The notes below the pieces were generated by a model. The model saw only the letters and a program-made list of their open reading frames with translations. It was not told where the DNA came from and did no database searches. The translations under genes and the position numbers were made by a program. A stretch of DNA of 61,428 nt from Patescibacteria group bacterium (GTDB lineage: Bacteria; Patescibacteriota; Microgenomatia; UBA1406; GWC2-37-13): contig JAMCST010000005.1 of assembly GCA_023380935.1 (NCBI GenBank), positions 1-61,428 on the forward strand, written 5' to 3'. Positions 34,223 to 43,365 of this stretch are shown piece after piece. How positions within the stretch are numbered: position 1 is the first letter of the stretch; the number at the start of each line of letters is the position of its first letter.

Positions 34223-35632
34223 TTATTCTGCTTGCCCGACCAGAAAGACGGCACGCCAAGGTTGATAATCGGAAAAAAACTGGGTACGTACCGGTTTTTC
34301 TCCGGGTAACGTCACGGTGTAATAAAAGTTCACTTTGGCGCCCCAGGCGGCGAAATCAATTTGTTTGACCACGCCTTTTTTCAAGGTGGGGTCGTCCTGG
34401 TAGACCGGGTCGCCCGGCGGCTGAACGTCGTAAACCGTTGCCGATGAGATCTTTACCTGGCGTCCGTCGCTTTTTCCGTAAAAAACAAAACTCAGTTCGG
34501 TGTTCACCTGGTCGACGTTGGTTTGGATCAGGATGGCCGCCGGCGTATTGTTTTTGACCTTCAGGTCGACGCTGGGAGCGAAGATGGTCGCGTCCAGTCC
34601 GGGCGAACTGTCGTTTTCGTAATACGAAACGCGGTAGGCGTGGGCGTGGCGTTCGACAATCGGCAGACCGCTGTTAAGGGCGGCACGAAAAAACGTGGTA
34701 GACACCTGGCAGACTCCGCCGCCGTCTCCCAGTACGGTCCTGCCTTGTTTGATAATATAAGCCGGTTCGTAGCCGGTGGACGATGAGATGTCGCCGACGG
34801 CGTCGTTGAAAGAAAAAACCTCTCCCTTGGGAATAAGAATGCCGTTGAATTTGGCGGCCGCCAGGATAATATTATGTACCCGTTCCGGCAGTGAGTGACG
34901 GAAGTTGGACTTGCCGACGCCGATCGTGGTTTCGATGCCAAACTGGTTTGCCTGGGCCAGGGTAATGTCCGGATTGATCGGTTCGTCGTGATAAACAAGG
35001 GTGGTGCTTCTCACCTGTTGTTTCAATGAAGCGATTTGGGCGTCAAGATCGGTCTGGAGTTTTTCCGATTCCAGGCGAACGCCTTTTTCTTCTTGGCGGA
35101 AACTGACGACGCGGTTGTCCACAAAGGTAAAACGCGCGTTGCGGGCCGGTTGATTAAACTGGTCTTCCGACCGGCTGATCAGCTCCCGGATTACGCCGGC
35201 ATCGTAGCTGATATGGGTGGAAAATTGGTAGCGTCGCAGTTGAAGGAAGTTATTAATCTGTTCGGCCAATCTCGTGATGAGGGGCCGGCCGTGCCCAATC
35301 GCATAAGCCGTCTCTGTCACCGTTTGATAATCGGAACGCAGACGCAGATCCTGGGCGGAAAGAGTGGCCAGTGGTGCGTCCCGGTAGAGAACGGTGATTT
35401 TGGTGTTTTTTAGGTCAAGGTAACGTCTCCGGTAGCTTTCCAGAACGGCCGTTTTTGTGGCGCGACCGATCGGTTGCCCATCCATGAAGACCTGCGGGTA
35501 GAAACGGCCGTTAAGACGCAGGTTAAGGACAGAGAAACCGTAGCCGACCGAGGCGGCCGCCGCGACTAAGGCAAGCGCCAGGACTAAAAACCAAGACAAC
35601 CGGCTGTGTTTTTCTTGTCTTTTTGTTATCAT
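34223..35632 (-). CDS. VanW-family protein with G5-like domain
   Basis: 469 aa from ATG 35632. Membrane anchor at about 13-35; a peptidoglycan-binding-4-like region (about 40-220); the VanW domain (about 235-390) with KFNGILIPKGEVFSFND, GGGVCQVSTTFFRAALNSGL and ERHAHAYRVSYY; and a C-terminal G5-like segment. VanW proteins occur in Gram-positive bacteria and CPR near cell-wall genes; function in the wall is presumed, not shown. Here it is divergent from a solute-binding protein. Confidence 0.88.
   Translation of the reverse strand: MITKRQEKHSRLSWFLVLALALVAAAASVGYGFSVLNLRLNGRFYPQVFMDGQPIGRATKTAVLESYRRRYLDLKNTKITVLYRDAPLATLSAQDLRLRSDYQTVTETAYAIGHGRPLITRLAEQINNFLQLRRYQFSTHISYDAGVIRELISRSEDQFNQPARNARFTFVDNRVVSFRQEEKGVRLESEKLQTDLDAQIASLKQQVRSTTLVYHDEPINPDITLAQANQFGIETTIGVGKSNFRHSLPERVHNIILAAAKFNGILIPKGEVFSFNDAVGDISSSTGYEPAYIIKQGRTVLGDGGGVCQVSTTFFRAALNSGLPIVERHAHAYRVSYYENDSSPGLDATIFAPSVDLKVKNNTPAAILIQTNVDQVNTELSFVFYGKSDGRQVKISSATVYDVQPPGDPVYQDDPTLKKGVVKQIDFAAWGAKVNFYYTVTLPGEKPVRTQFFSDYQPWRAVFLVGQAE
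35624..35632 (+). promoter_or_regulatory. Extended -10 promoter of the solute-binding protein gene
   Basis: TGtTATCAT ends six bases before ATG 35639, leaderless geometry. It overlaps the start codon of the divergent vanW-like gene. Confidence 0.45.
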
Positions 35633-35638
35633 ATTGTT

Positions 35639-37174
35639 ATGGATGATAATAAAACAAATCCCGATCAAAATCAATCAACCTTACCCAATCGGCCCCTCTA
35701 CGAAGCCGTTCCGGTCGAGGACAATCGCAACGCCAGCCTGACTCCCGAAGAGGTGGCGCCGGACGTGACCAATCCCGAACAGGTCCAATCAGACACGCCC
35801 AGCGATATGCCGCCGGAAATGCCGGCCGACAATCTGCCGCCGGTTTACGAAGACAACAAAAACCAATATTTGTTCATCGGCGCGGCGATCGTGGTTTTTC
35901 TGGTGGTATTTTTCCTGATTTACAAATTCGTGCTCAGCGGCAGCACTCATACCGCCGACACAAAAAAGGTCAAGCTGGTTTACTGGGGCTTGTGGGAAGA
36001 CAAAGCCGTATTTGACCCTCTGATTGCCCAGTATCAAACACAGCATCCCAACGTGACGATTGAGTACGTAAAGATGTCCGCCCAGGATCAGTACCGGGAA
36101 AAACTGATTACCCGCAGTAAAGCGGGCAACGGCCCGGATATTTTCCGTTTCCATAACACCTGGTTGCCCGAACTTAAAGACAATAATCAGATTATTCTGG
36201 CCCCGTTGCCGGAGACGGTGATGTCCAATCAGGAGTTTGAAAAAACCTTTTACCCCATTCACCAAAAGGATCTAAAAATCGGCGACCATTATTACGGTTT
36301 GCCGTTGACGGTTGACGGCCTGGTTTTGATCTATAATCAGGGGCTGTTTAAAAAAGCCGGCATTCAGACGGCGCCGACCAGCTGGACTGAAGACGTATTG
36401 GCCGACGTCGACAAACTGACGGTGCGGGACGCGCAACAAAACCTGATTACCTCGGGCATCGCCTTGGGCACGGCCAGCAACATCGAGCATTTCTCCGACA
36501 TTTTCGGACTGCTTCTGACGCAGAACGGCGGCGACCTACGCAAACTGGACCAACCCGAAGCCGCCCAGGCCCTTGAGGTTTACCGCCGGTTTGCCGAAGC
36601 CCCGACCAACTATTGGGATCAGACCATGCCCAACGCGATCACCGCCTTTATCCAGGAAAAAGTGGCGATGATCATCGCTCCTTCCTGGGAGGTGATGGTG
36701 ATCAAGGCGGCCAATCCCGATATCGATATCAGGACGGCACCGGTGCCGCGCGGTCCGCAAGGGAAACTCTTGTCTTTGGCCAATTACTGGGTTGAAGGGG
36801 TATCGCGCTTTAGTCCCAACCAGCTGGAGGCCTGGAAATTCCTGCGTTATCTGGTCGAAAAAGAGCAGATGACGAAGTTGTATGAACTCGAGGCAAAAAC
36901 CCGTTTTTTCGGCGAACCCTATTCCCGGGTAGACCTGGCCAGCACCCTGTCTCAACACGAATTTCTCGGAGCGGTAATTGCCGAAGCGCAGTCGGACGCC
37001 TTTATCAGCCTGCCGGTGATCAGCCGCACCTATGATAACGGCTTAAACGACGAGATCGTGCGTTATCTGGAGAACGCCGTTAACGCCACGATTCAGGGAG
37101 TGGCATACGGCGATGCGTTGAAAGCCGCCAAGGAAGGCGTCGATCAGGTGTTGGCGCGTTACAAAATCAATTAG
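35639..37174 (+). CDS. Membrane-anchored extracellular solute-binding protein, family 1
   Basis: 511 aa. An acidic, Pro-rich cytosolic N-terminus (1-75), one membrane helix (about 77-99) and a two-lobed binding domain typical of sugar ABC importers: VKLVYWGLWEDKAVFDPLIAQYQTQHP, NGPDIFRFH, YYGLPLTVDGLVLIYN, AFIQEKVAMIIAPSWEV. It is not a lipoprotein; the anchor is a helix with a long cytosolic tail. No permease or ATPase genes are near. It could feed a transporter elsewhere or act as a sensor. Confidence 0.85.
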   Translation: MDDNKTNPDQNQSTLPNRPLYEAVPVEDNRNASLTPEEVAPDVTNPEQVQSDTPSDMPPEMPADNLPPVYEDNKNQYLFIGAAIVVFLVVFFLIYKFVLSGSTHTADTKKVKLVYWGLWEDKAVFDPLIAQYQTQHPNVTIEYVKMSAQDQYREKLITRSKAGNGPDIFRFHNTWLPELKDNNQIILAPLPETVMSNQEFEKTFYPIHQKDLKIGDHYYGLPLTVDGLVLIYNQGLFKKAGIQTAPTSWTEDVLADVDKLTVRDAQQNLITSGIALGTASNIEHFSDIFGLLLTQNGGDLRKLDQPEAAQALEVYRRFAEAPTNYWDQTMPNAITAFIQEKVAMIIAPSWEVMVIKAANPDIDIRTAPVPRGPQGKLLSLANYWVEGVSRFSPNQLEAWKFLRYLVEKEQMTKLYELEAKTRFFGEPYSRVDLASTLSQHEFLGAVIAEAQSDAFISLPVISRTYDNGLNDEIVRYLENAVNATIQGVAYGDALKAAKEGVDQVLARYKIN

Positions 37175-37183
37175 AATTAATAT

Positions 37184-39202
37184 ATGGTTAACTGGTTGGG
37201 TTGGTTAAAACCGCGTTCCCAAAACCAAAAACAGTATCTAGGTCTGTTTTTGAAACAAGACCAGGGGGTGGGGATCATTTTCAACCAGCGTGATGGCGGG
37301 ATGGAGATGATGGCTCAGGAAAAATTCGGCTACACCAACGGTTGGGATAACCTGACCGAGGACGTCGACAATCTGTTGGTTCACCTGGAAAAACAAACAA
37401 ACGCCAAGCTTAACGATACCATCTTCTTTTTTTACTCCAACGTCATTGACGGCAAAACCGGAGAGATCAAAACCGACTATTTTAAATCGGTGAAGTCGTT
37501 GGTGAAAAATCTGGAGTTGGTGCCGTTGGGATACATTGAAGTTTCCGATGCGGTTTTGGCGCTTTTGCAGAAAAAGGAGGGGGCGTCGCTGAACTGTATT
37601 TTACTGGAGCTTGATAAAGCCGACTGTAGCCTGTTTATTGTCAAAAACGGCAAAAAAACTCTCAATCGGACCATCGGTCGCAGCGACAACCTGATCGATG
37701 ACCTGACCCTTTGTTTCAATCAGTTAAAAGCCGAGGTTGCCCTTCCGGCGCGCCTAATCCTGTACAACTCCGTTAACCTGGAAAAGGAGGCGGCTCTGAT
37801 CGTTTCCCACCGTTGGAGCAGTAGTGTTTTTGTCCAGTTGCCCCGGGTGGAGATTGTGGCCGATGCCGACGTCTTTGCCGGTCTGAGTTTGGTGTTTTCC
37901 GAACAAATCCAGGCGCGCCAACCGGCCGTGGCTCTAGCGGAGACCCAAGAAGGAACGAATAAGCTAGGATTTGTTATCGGTGGCGACGTGGGGACGGCGC
38001 CGCCGCCCATTTTGCCGGAAAAACCCGCCCGGCACTGGTCGTGGCCGCGTCTGCCGCGGCTGGCGATTCGCCCGGGTGGGTCATGGTTATATTTGACGGG
38101 TATCGGTTTAATTGCGGCCATGCTTTTTTTGATCGAGTGGTTTGTCCATACGGCCACCGTTACGGTTTTCTTTCCCACCCGCGCCATCAATCAAGACGTC
38201 AGCTATGCCTCGGATGCCAACGGCGGCGTTCTTCCGGTTCAGACGAAAAGTCTGACGATCCCGGCCAGCCAAACCAAAATTACCAACGGCACCAAGGCGA
38301 TCGGCAACAAGGCTAAGGGGGAGGTTACCGTCTATAACTTTGACGACCAGGAAAAGACGTTTACCAAAGGGACGACATTGTCCAATAACAACCTTCAGTT
38401 CAGCCTGGACGACAATGTGACGGTGCCGGCCGTCACCATCACCTACACTTCGAGCAATGACCAGGTGCGTTCCCCGGGCAAAGCCAAGGTCAACGTGACG
38501 GCGCTGGATATCGGCGCGGAAGGCAATCTGGCTAAGGGCACCCGGTTTAGTATCGGTGACTACTCGGCGTCGCTTTACTTTGCCATTAACGAGACCGGCT
38601 TGTCCGGCGGATCGAAAAAAGAAGTGCGTACGGTGGCCAAACAGGATCTGAACGAGCTGGAAACGGCGGTTCTGGACAAGGCGAAAAAAGACTACCCGGC
38701 CAAACTGAAAACGAGCGCAAACACCAACGAGATCATTATCGACCCGTTGACCGAAATAAAGCTGGCCCAAACTAATTACTCCAAGGAATTGGGCGAGGAG
38801 GCGGACAGCGTTTCGCTTACCGCCAAGGTGGTCGTCACCTATTACTATGTCGATAAAACGGCATTTTTTTCCTTTCTCCAGTCTCAACTTAAGGACACGA
38901 TCGGTAGCGGTTATCATCTCTCCAGCCAGACGGTTCATCCGCGCATCAAGCAGGCGGAAAAAAACTCTGACGTGATTACGATCGATTGGTCAATCAGCGG
39001 CAACGCGGTGAAAGAAGTTGACGCGGCCAGTTTGAAGCCGCGACTACTGGGGAAAAGCCGCGGTCAGTTGGAAAGCCTGCTTAAAAACGACTACCAGGCG
39101 ACCGGATTTACCTTAAGCATCCGGCCCGACGCGCCACCGCTTAATCTTTTTACTCCGTGGCGAAGCAGCAACGTTAAACTGGTGATCAATTCGCTCAACT
39201 AA
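37184..39202 (+). CDS. ASKHA-like N-domain fused to baseplate-J-like surface domain
   Basis: 672 aa. Residues 1-250 look like a degraded actin/PilM-FtsA-like domain (LGLFLKQDQGVGIIF, LNCILLELDKADCSLFIVKNGK), then a Pro-rich linker, a membrane helix (about 300-320) and a beta-rich outer part. The outer part has GEVTVYNFDDQEKTFTKGTTLSNNNLQF, which resembles baseplate J/gp47-like proteins common in CPR. No phage genes are near. The layout suggests a cytosolic module joined to a surface display module. Both assignments are by pattern only. Confidence 0.6.
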   Translation: MVNWLGWLKPRSQNQKQYLGLFLKQDQGVGIIFNQRDGGMEMMAQEKFGYTNGWDNLTEDVDNLLVHLEKQTNAKLNDTIFFFYSNVIDGKTGEIKTDYFKSVKSLVKNLELVPLGYIEVSDAVLALLQKKEGASLNCILLELDKADCSLFIVKNGKKTLNRTIGRSDNLIDDLTLCFNQLKAEVALPARLILYNSVNLEKEAALIVSHRWSSSVFVQLPRVEIVADADVFAGLSLVFSEQIQARQPAVALAETQEGTNKLGFVIGGDVGTAPPPILPEKPARHWSWPRLPRLAIRPGGSWLYLTGIGLIAAMLFLIEWFVHTATVTVFFPTRAINQDVSYASDANGGVLPVQTKSLTIPASQTKITNGTKAIGNKAKGEVTVYNFDDQEKTFTKGTTLSNNNLQFSLDDNVTVPAVTITYTSSNDQVRSPGKAKVNVTALDIGAEGNLAKGTRFSIGDYSASLYFAINETGLSGGSKKEVRTVAKQDLNELETAVLDKAKKDYPAKLKTSANTNEIIIDPLTEIKLAQTNYSKELGEEADSVSLTAKVVVTYYYVDKTAFFSFLQSQLKDTIGSGYHLSSQTVHPRIKQAEKNSDVITIDWSISGNAVKEVDAASLKPRLLGKSRGQLESLLKNDYQATGFTLSIRPDAPPLNLFTPWRSSNVKLVINSLN

Positions 39203-39204
39203 CT

Positions 39205-39948
39205 ATGGCGGTTTATTGTTACGTAAAGCAAAACAATTCGGTGTCGCGCCGCCTGGTGAATCGCCTGTCTTACTTAATGCTGGTGATTGGGGCAGTGTTG
39301 TTGTTTTGGTCTTTTTATCCGATTATTTCTTTTGAATTGTTTTCCCTTCTGTCCTTTAGCCATCGGGTGTCTCCGGTGCCGGTCTCCCGGACCAGCGAAG
39401 CGGTGGCCGCGGCCGGATCAATCTTGGGAAGCAGCGACGGTTTCTCCAGCAACCTGCGTGATTTTACCGCAGCCAACCAGTGGTTTCCTTCGGCCCCGCA
39501 AACCACCAACAGCAAAATCACCTTAAAAGAATATACCTTGTCCATTCCCAAATTGAACATTTCTCAGGCAAAGGTGACGGTGGGAGGCAATGATCTGTCA
39601 CGCAGCATGGTCCATTATCTGCCCACTTCGTTGCCCGGAGACTACGGTAACGTGGTGATTTTTTGTCACTCGACCCTGCCGCAGTTGTACAACGTCAAAG
39701 ACTACAAAACCATCTGTACTTACCTGCCGTCGTTGGAAAAAGGCGACTTGATTGTGGTTAGGCGCGACAATCTGGATTACGAATTCGCCGTGAGCGACAT
39801 GTTCGTGGTTGATCCGGATCAGGTCTCGGTTCTTCAACAAAAGTACGACGCCTCCTATTTGACGATGATTACCTGTGTGCCGCCGGGAACCTATTGGAAA
39901 CGGTTAGTGGTGCGGGCAAAATTAACCAAATTGCCGACGCAACCGTGA
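39205..39948 (+). CDS. Sortase
   Basis: 247 aa. N-terminal membrane segment (about 20-45) and a sortase domain with H155 (VIFCHS), C224 (MITCVPPGTYWKRL) and R233. The T-x-T-C like motif and the R eight to nine residues on match class D/E enzymes. It joins LPxTG-bearing proteins to a surface acceptor; LPETG (30043-30531) and possibly PVTG (28066-29358) proteins are in the window. It starts two bases after the preceding gene and precedes a PBP1A gene. Confidence 0.9.
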   Translation: MAVYCYVKQNNSVSRRLVNRLSYLMLVIGAVLLFWSFYPIISFELFSLLSFSHRVSPVPVSRTSEAVAAAGSILGSSDGFSSNLRDFTAANQWFPSAPQTTNSKITLKEYTLSIPKLNISQAKVTVGGNDLSRSMVHYLPTSLPGDYGNVVIFCHSTLPQLYNVKDYKTICTYLPSLEKGDLIVVRRDNLDYEFAVSDMFVVDPDQVSVLQQKYDASYLTMITCVPPGTYWKRLVVRAKLTKLPTQP

Positions 39949-39968
39949 TTGAAGAAACCTATAATATG

Positions 39969-39977
39969 TGCTAAAAT
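39969..39977 (+). promoter_or_regulatory. Extended -10 promoter of the PBP gene
   Basis: TGcTAAAAT ends six bases before ATG 39984. A TATAAT at 39960-39965 lies just upstream and could be an alternative. Confidence 0.5.
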
Positions 39978-39983
39978 AGCAGG

Positions 39984-42128
39984 ATGAATTTGCTTAAACT
40001 GGTATCGTTTTTGGTTGACTTCTTAATTTTAGTTGGTCAATTTACCCAGATCCCCTTTAGAATCGCTTTCCGCTATCTGAAGATTGTCTTTAAATATGGG
40101 ATAATGATTCTCACGCGACTGGCCATTCTGCCTTTCCAACTGATACGGGCGTTTATGCACAATATCTCTTACAAGATCCGCTACTTTTTTTTCGGTTTCT
40201 TAATCTGTTTGTTGGCGGTAGCGCTTGAACAAGGGTATCAGTTCATCAAGTCGCTTCCCAATCCCCAGGAGATCGGCAAGTCCAATTACTCGTTGTCCAC
40301 CCACCTTTATGACCGTAACGGCAAACTGCTTTATGAAATTTACCACGACGAGAACCGGACGCCGGTCAAAATTGACGAACTGCCACCCTATGTTTACCAA
40401 GCGACCATTGCGATTGAGGACAAGGACTTTTATCTCCATAAGGGTGTGGCGCTTACTTCCGGCATTCTGCGGGCAATCAGGGATGCCTACGTCAATAAAA
40501 AAATTCAGGGTGGATCGACCATTACCCAACAATTGGTCAAAAGCGCCCTGCTGACGCCGGAACGCACCATTACCCGTAAGATTAAAGAGGTAATCCTGGC
40601 GATCTGGACCGAACGCATCTACAGCAAAGATCAGATTCTCCAGATGTATCTTAATCAGGTGCCTTACGGCGGTTCGGCTTACGGCGTCGAGGAAGCGGCC
40701 AAAACCTATTTCGGTATTCATGCCAAGGATTTGACTCTAAGCCAGGCGGCGCTGCTGGCCGGTCTACCCCAGTCGCCGTCGATCTACTCGCCCTACGTCA
40801 ATCCGGATCTGGCGATTTCCCGGCGCAACGAAGTATTGAAGAAGATGGTGGAACAGGGCTATATCACCAAGGACGAACAGATGCAGGCGATGACAAGCGC
40901 GCTGAACGTGATGCCGCTCCAGTCGACCATTAAAGCGCCTCACTTCGTGTTTTACCTGAAGTCGCAGTTGGAGCAGAAGTTCGGATCGCGCGACATCGAG
41001 CGGGGCGGTTACCGGGTAATCAGCACCCTGGATCTTAATATCCAGAACGAAGCCGAACGCATTCTCAAGGAAGAACTGGCAAAAATTGCCTATTTGAATG
41101 TGACTAACGGGGCCGTCCTGGTAACCCGGCCGCGCACCGGGGAAATTCTGGCGATGGTCGGTTCGGTCGATTATTTCGCGGAGAACAACGGCGCGTTTAA
41201 CGTTACCACCGCGCTGCGCCAGCCGGGGTCGTCGATCAAACCGGTCATGTACTCGCTTGCACTGGAAAAAGGCTATACCGCCGCGACGGTTCTTAGCGAT
41301 ACGCCGGTCGTCTTCAGTTTTCCCGGCAGTCCGGTCTATCGCCCGGTAAACTACGACGGTGTGTTTCACGGTGACGTTCCGTTGCGTTACGCCCTGGCCA
41401 ACTCCTACAACATTCCGGCGGTGCGGGTATTGAGTACGATCGGGGTGGACAACTTTATCAATCAGGCGCGTAAAATGGGCATTTCCACCTGGAACGACAG
41501 CGGACGCTACGGTTTGTCGCTGACCCTGGGCGGCGCCGAGGTGACCATGGTCGACATGGCCAAGGCCTACGGCGTATTTGCCAACCAAGGGTACCGGGTT
41601 GACCTGAATAGTTATCTGAAGATCGTTGACCCGGTGAGCAATACCCAGTGGGAAAACCGAGCCACCGGCGTCAAGGTAATAGACGACGGCGTCAGTTACA
41701 TTATTTCCGACATCCTCTCGGACAACTTTGCCCGCCGGTTTGAGTTTGGTCCCAACTCGGCTCTGGAAATTCCCGGTTACAAAGTGGCGGTGAAAACCGG
41801 TACCACCGACGACAAAAAAGACAACTGGACAATCGGGTATACTCCGGACTTTTTGGTGGTCGTCTGGGTGGGGAACAACGACAATACGCCGATGAACCAG
41901 TATCTGGCGTCCGGAGTGACCGGTGCGGCACCGGTGTGGAATCGGGTAATGAGTTTTCTGCTAAAGCAGTACGGAAACAATAACGGTTGGTTTGCCAAGC
42001 CGAGCGATGTCGTAGAAAAGCCGTGTTACTTCGGCAAAAACGAGTACTTTATCGCCGGTACGGAAAGCAAAGCTTCCTGTCGCAGTTCGTTGTTTGGCGT
42101 CACGCCGTCGCCGACTCCGGCGCCTTGA
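39984..42128 (+). CDS. Bifunctional penicillin-binding protein 1A-type peptidoglycan synthase
   Basis: 714 aa. A hydrophobic N-terminus with a membrane helix at about 65-83; the GT51 transglycosylase domain has EDKDFYLHKGV and GGSTITQQLVKS; the transpeptidase domain has SSIKP (active Ser), SYN (NSYNIP) and KTGTTDDKKDNW. It polymerises and crosslinks lipid II outside the membrane. A Ser/Pro-rich tail ends the protein. Overlaps serS tail to tail by 29 bases. Confidence 0.96.
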   Translation: MNLLKLVSFLVDFLILVGQFTQIPFRIAFRYLKIVFKYGIMILTRLAILPFQLIRAFMHNISYKIRYFFFGFLICLLAVALEQGYQFIKSLPNPQEIGKSNYSLSTHLYDRNGKLLYEIYHDENRTPVKIDELPPYVYQATIAIEDKDFYLHKGVALTSGILRAIRDAYVNKKIQGGSTITQQLVKSALLTPERTITRKIKEVILAIWTERIYSKDQILQMYLNQVPYGGSAYGVEEAAKTYFGIHAKDLTLSQAALLAGLPQSPSIYSPYVNPDLAISRRNEVLKKMVEQGYITKDEQMQAMTSALNVMPLQSTIKAPHFVFYLKSQLEQKFGSRDIERGGYRVISTLDLNIQNEAERILKEELAKIAYLNVTNGAVLVTRPRTGEILAMVGSVDYFAENNGAFNVTTALRQPGSSIKPVMYSLALEKGYTAATVLSDTPVVFSFPGSPVYRPVNYDGVFHGDVPLRYALANSYNIPAVRVLSTIGVDNFINQARKMGISTWNDSGRYGLSLTLGGAEVTMVDMAKAYGVFANQGYRVDLNSYLKIVDPVSNTQWENRATGVKVIDDGVSYIISDILSDNFARRFEFGPNSALEIPGYKVAVKTGTTDDKKDNWTIGYTPDFLVVVWVGNNDNTPMNQYLASGVTGAAPVWNRVMSFLLKQYGNNNGWFAKPSDVVEKPCYFGKNEYFIAGTESKASCRSSLFGVTPSPTPAP

Positions 42129-43365
42129 TGACTTTTTTCCCAAGATAGTGGTGGAGCACCGCGGGAAGGTTAATTGAGCCGTCAGCCTGCTGGTGATTCT
42201 CCAGTAAAGCGATCAACAGGCGGGGTGAAGCCAGGGCGGTATTGTTCAAGGAGTAGCAAAACTCCGTTTTTCCGTCCGGCCGGCGGCATTTGATTTTCAG
42301 TCGGCGCGACTGGAAATCTCCTAAAATCGAGTTGGAGGCGACTTCGCCATAACTCTGACGCGACGGCATCCAAACTTCAGTATCGTGTTTAAAAATCTGC
42401 GGTTCGCCCATTTCACCGGTACACATCATCATAACGCGGTAAGGAAGACCCAATTCCTGAAGCATCGTTTCGGTATTTTCCTGCAGTTCCTGATGCAGAC
42501 GCTTGGCTTCTTCCAGGTCGGGCTGGGCGATAATGACCTGTTCGACCTTCCAGAATTCGTGTACCCGGTAGAGCCCGTGGGTATCCTTGCCGTACGAACC
42601 CGCCTCCTTGCGAAAGCAGGGCGACAGGGCGACGATTTTTTTCGGAAGGGCGGTTTTGTCAAACGTTTCCCCACTGTAATAAGCCATCACCGGCACCTCG
42701 GCCGTGCCGGACAGATACAGGCCCGGTTCATTAGTTTGATAGACATCGTCCTGGCTCCAAGGAAAATGTCCGGAACCGAAAAAGGCAAACTCCTTGACCA
42801 GAGCCGGGGCAATCATCGGGACGTATCCTTTGTCAACCAGTCTGTTAAATCCATACATCAACAGAGCCAAATGGAGCTGAGCGGCGGCATTTTTCAGGAA
42901 GTAACCGCGGAAACCGGATACTTTTGTCCCGCGTTCCAGATTGAACAAATCAAGTTTGCGGCCCAAATCAATGTGCGAAAGCGGCGTAAAATCAAAAACA
43001 GTTGGTTCTCCCCAAGTTTTAATGACGGCGTTTCCAGTGGCATCTTTACCGATGGGTACGTTATCAAGGGGAACGTTGGGGACAAAAGCGACCAGCTGAT
43101 TCATTTCGTTCTCAACCTTGAGCAAATCGTTCTCGATTTTTCTAAGGTCATCCTTTATTTGTTTGCCTTGCTGACGGATTGATTCGGTAAATGGTTTTTT
43201 GGCTAATTCATTTCTTTGCTGTCGAAGCGACTGGCTTTGTCGTGTCAATTGTCGTCTCTTGTCATCCAACGCGACAATTTTATCGACATCGACGTTACGG
43301 TTCTTATTTTTGGCCGCGTTGGCCACTTTGTTTTTATTAGCGCGGATATATTCAATAGACAGCAT
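42100..43365 (-). CDS. serS: Seryl-tRNA synthetase
   Basis: 421 aa. The N-terminal coiled-coil arm (about 25-100) binds tRNA-Ser; class II motifs are seen as PCFRKEAGSYGKDTHGLYRVHEFWKVEQ (motif 2) and NNTALASPRLLIALLENHQ (motif 3). It charges tRNA-Ser and tRNA-Sec with serine. The start overlaps the end of the HAM1-like gene by 14 bases, so the three minus-strand genes 44627 to 42100 form one operon. Confidence 0.96.
   Translation of the reverse strand: MLSIEYIRANKNKVANAAKNKNRNVDVDKIVALDDKRRQLTRQSQSLRQQRNELAKKPFTESIRQQGKQIKDDLRKIENDLLKVENEMNQLVAFVPNVPLDNVPIGKDATGNAVIKTWGEPTVFDFTPLSHIDLGRKLDLFNLERGTKVSGFRGYFLKNAAAQLHLALLMYGFNRLVDKGYVPMIAPALVKEFAFFGSGHFPWSQDDVYQTNEPGLYLSGTAEVPVMAYYSGETFDKTALPKKIVALSPCFRKEAGSYGKDTHGLYRVHEFWKVEQVIIAQPDLEEAKRLHQELQENTETMLQELGLPYRVMMMCTGEMGEPQIFKHDTEVWMPSRQSYGEVASNSILGDFQSRRLKIKCRRPDGKTEFCYSLNNTALASPRLLIALLENHQQADGSINLPAVLHHYLGKKVIKAPESATA

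Noticed and set aside
37184-39202. Baseplate-J-like domain as a sign of a prophage or contractile injection system
   Set aside because: No tail, sheath, spike or other phage genes lie nearby, and such domains are common in CPR surface proteins.
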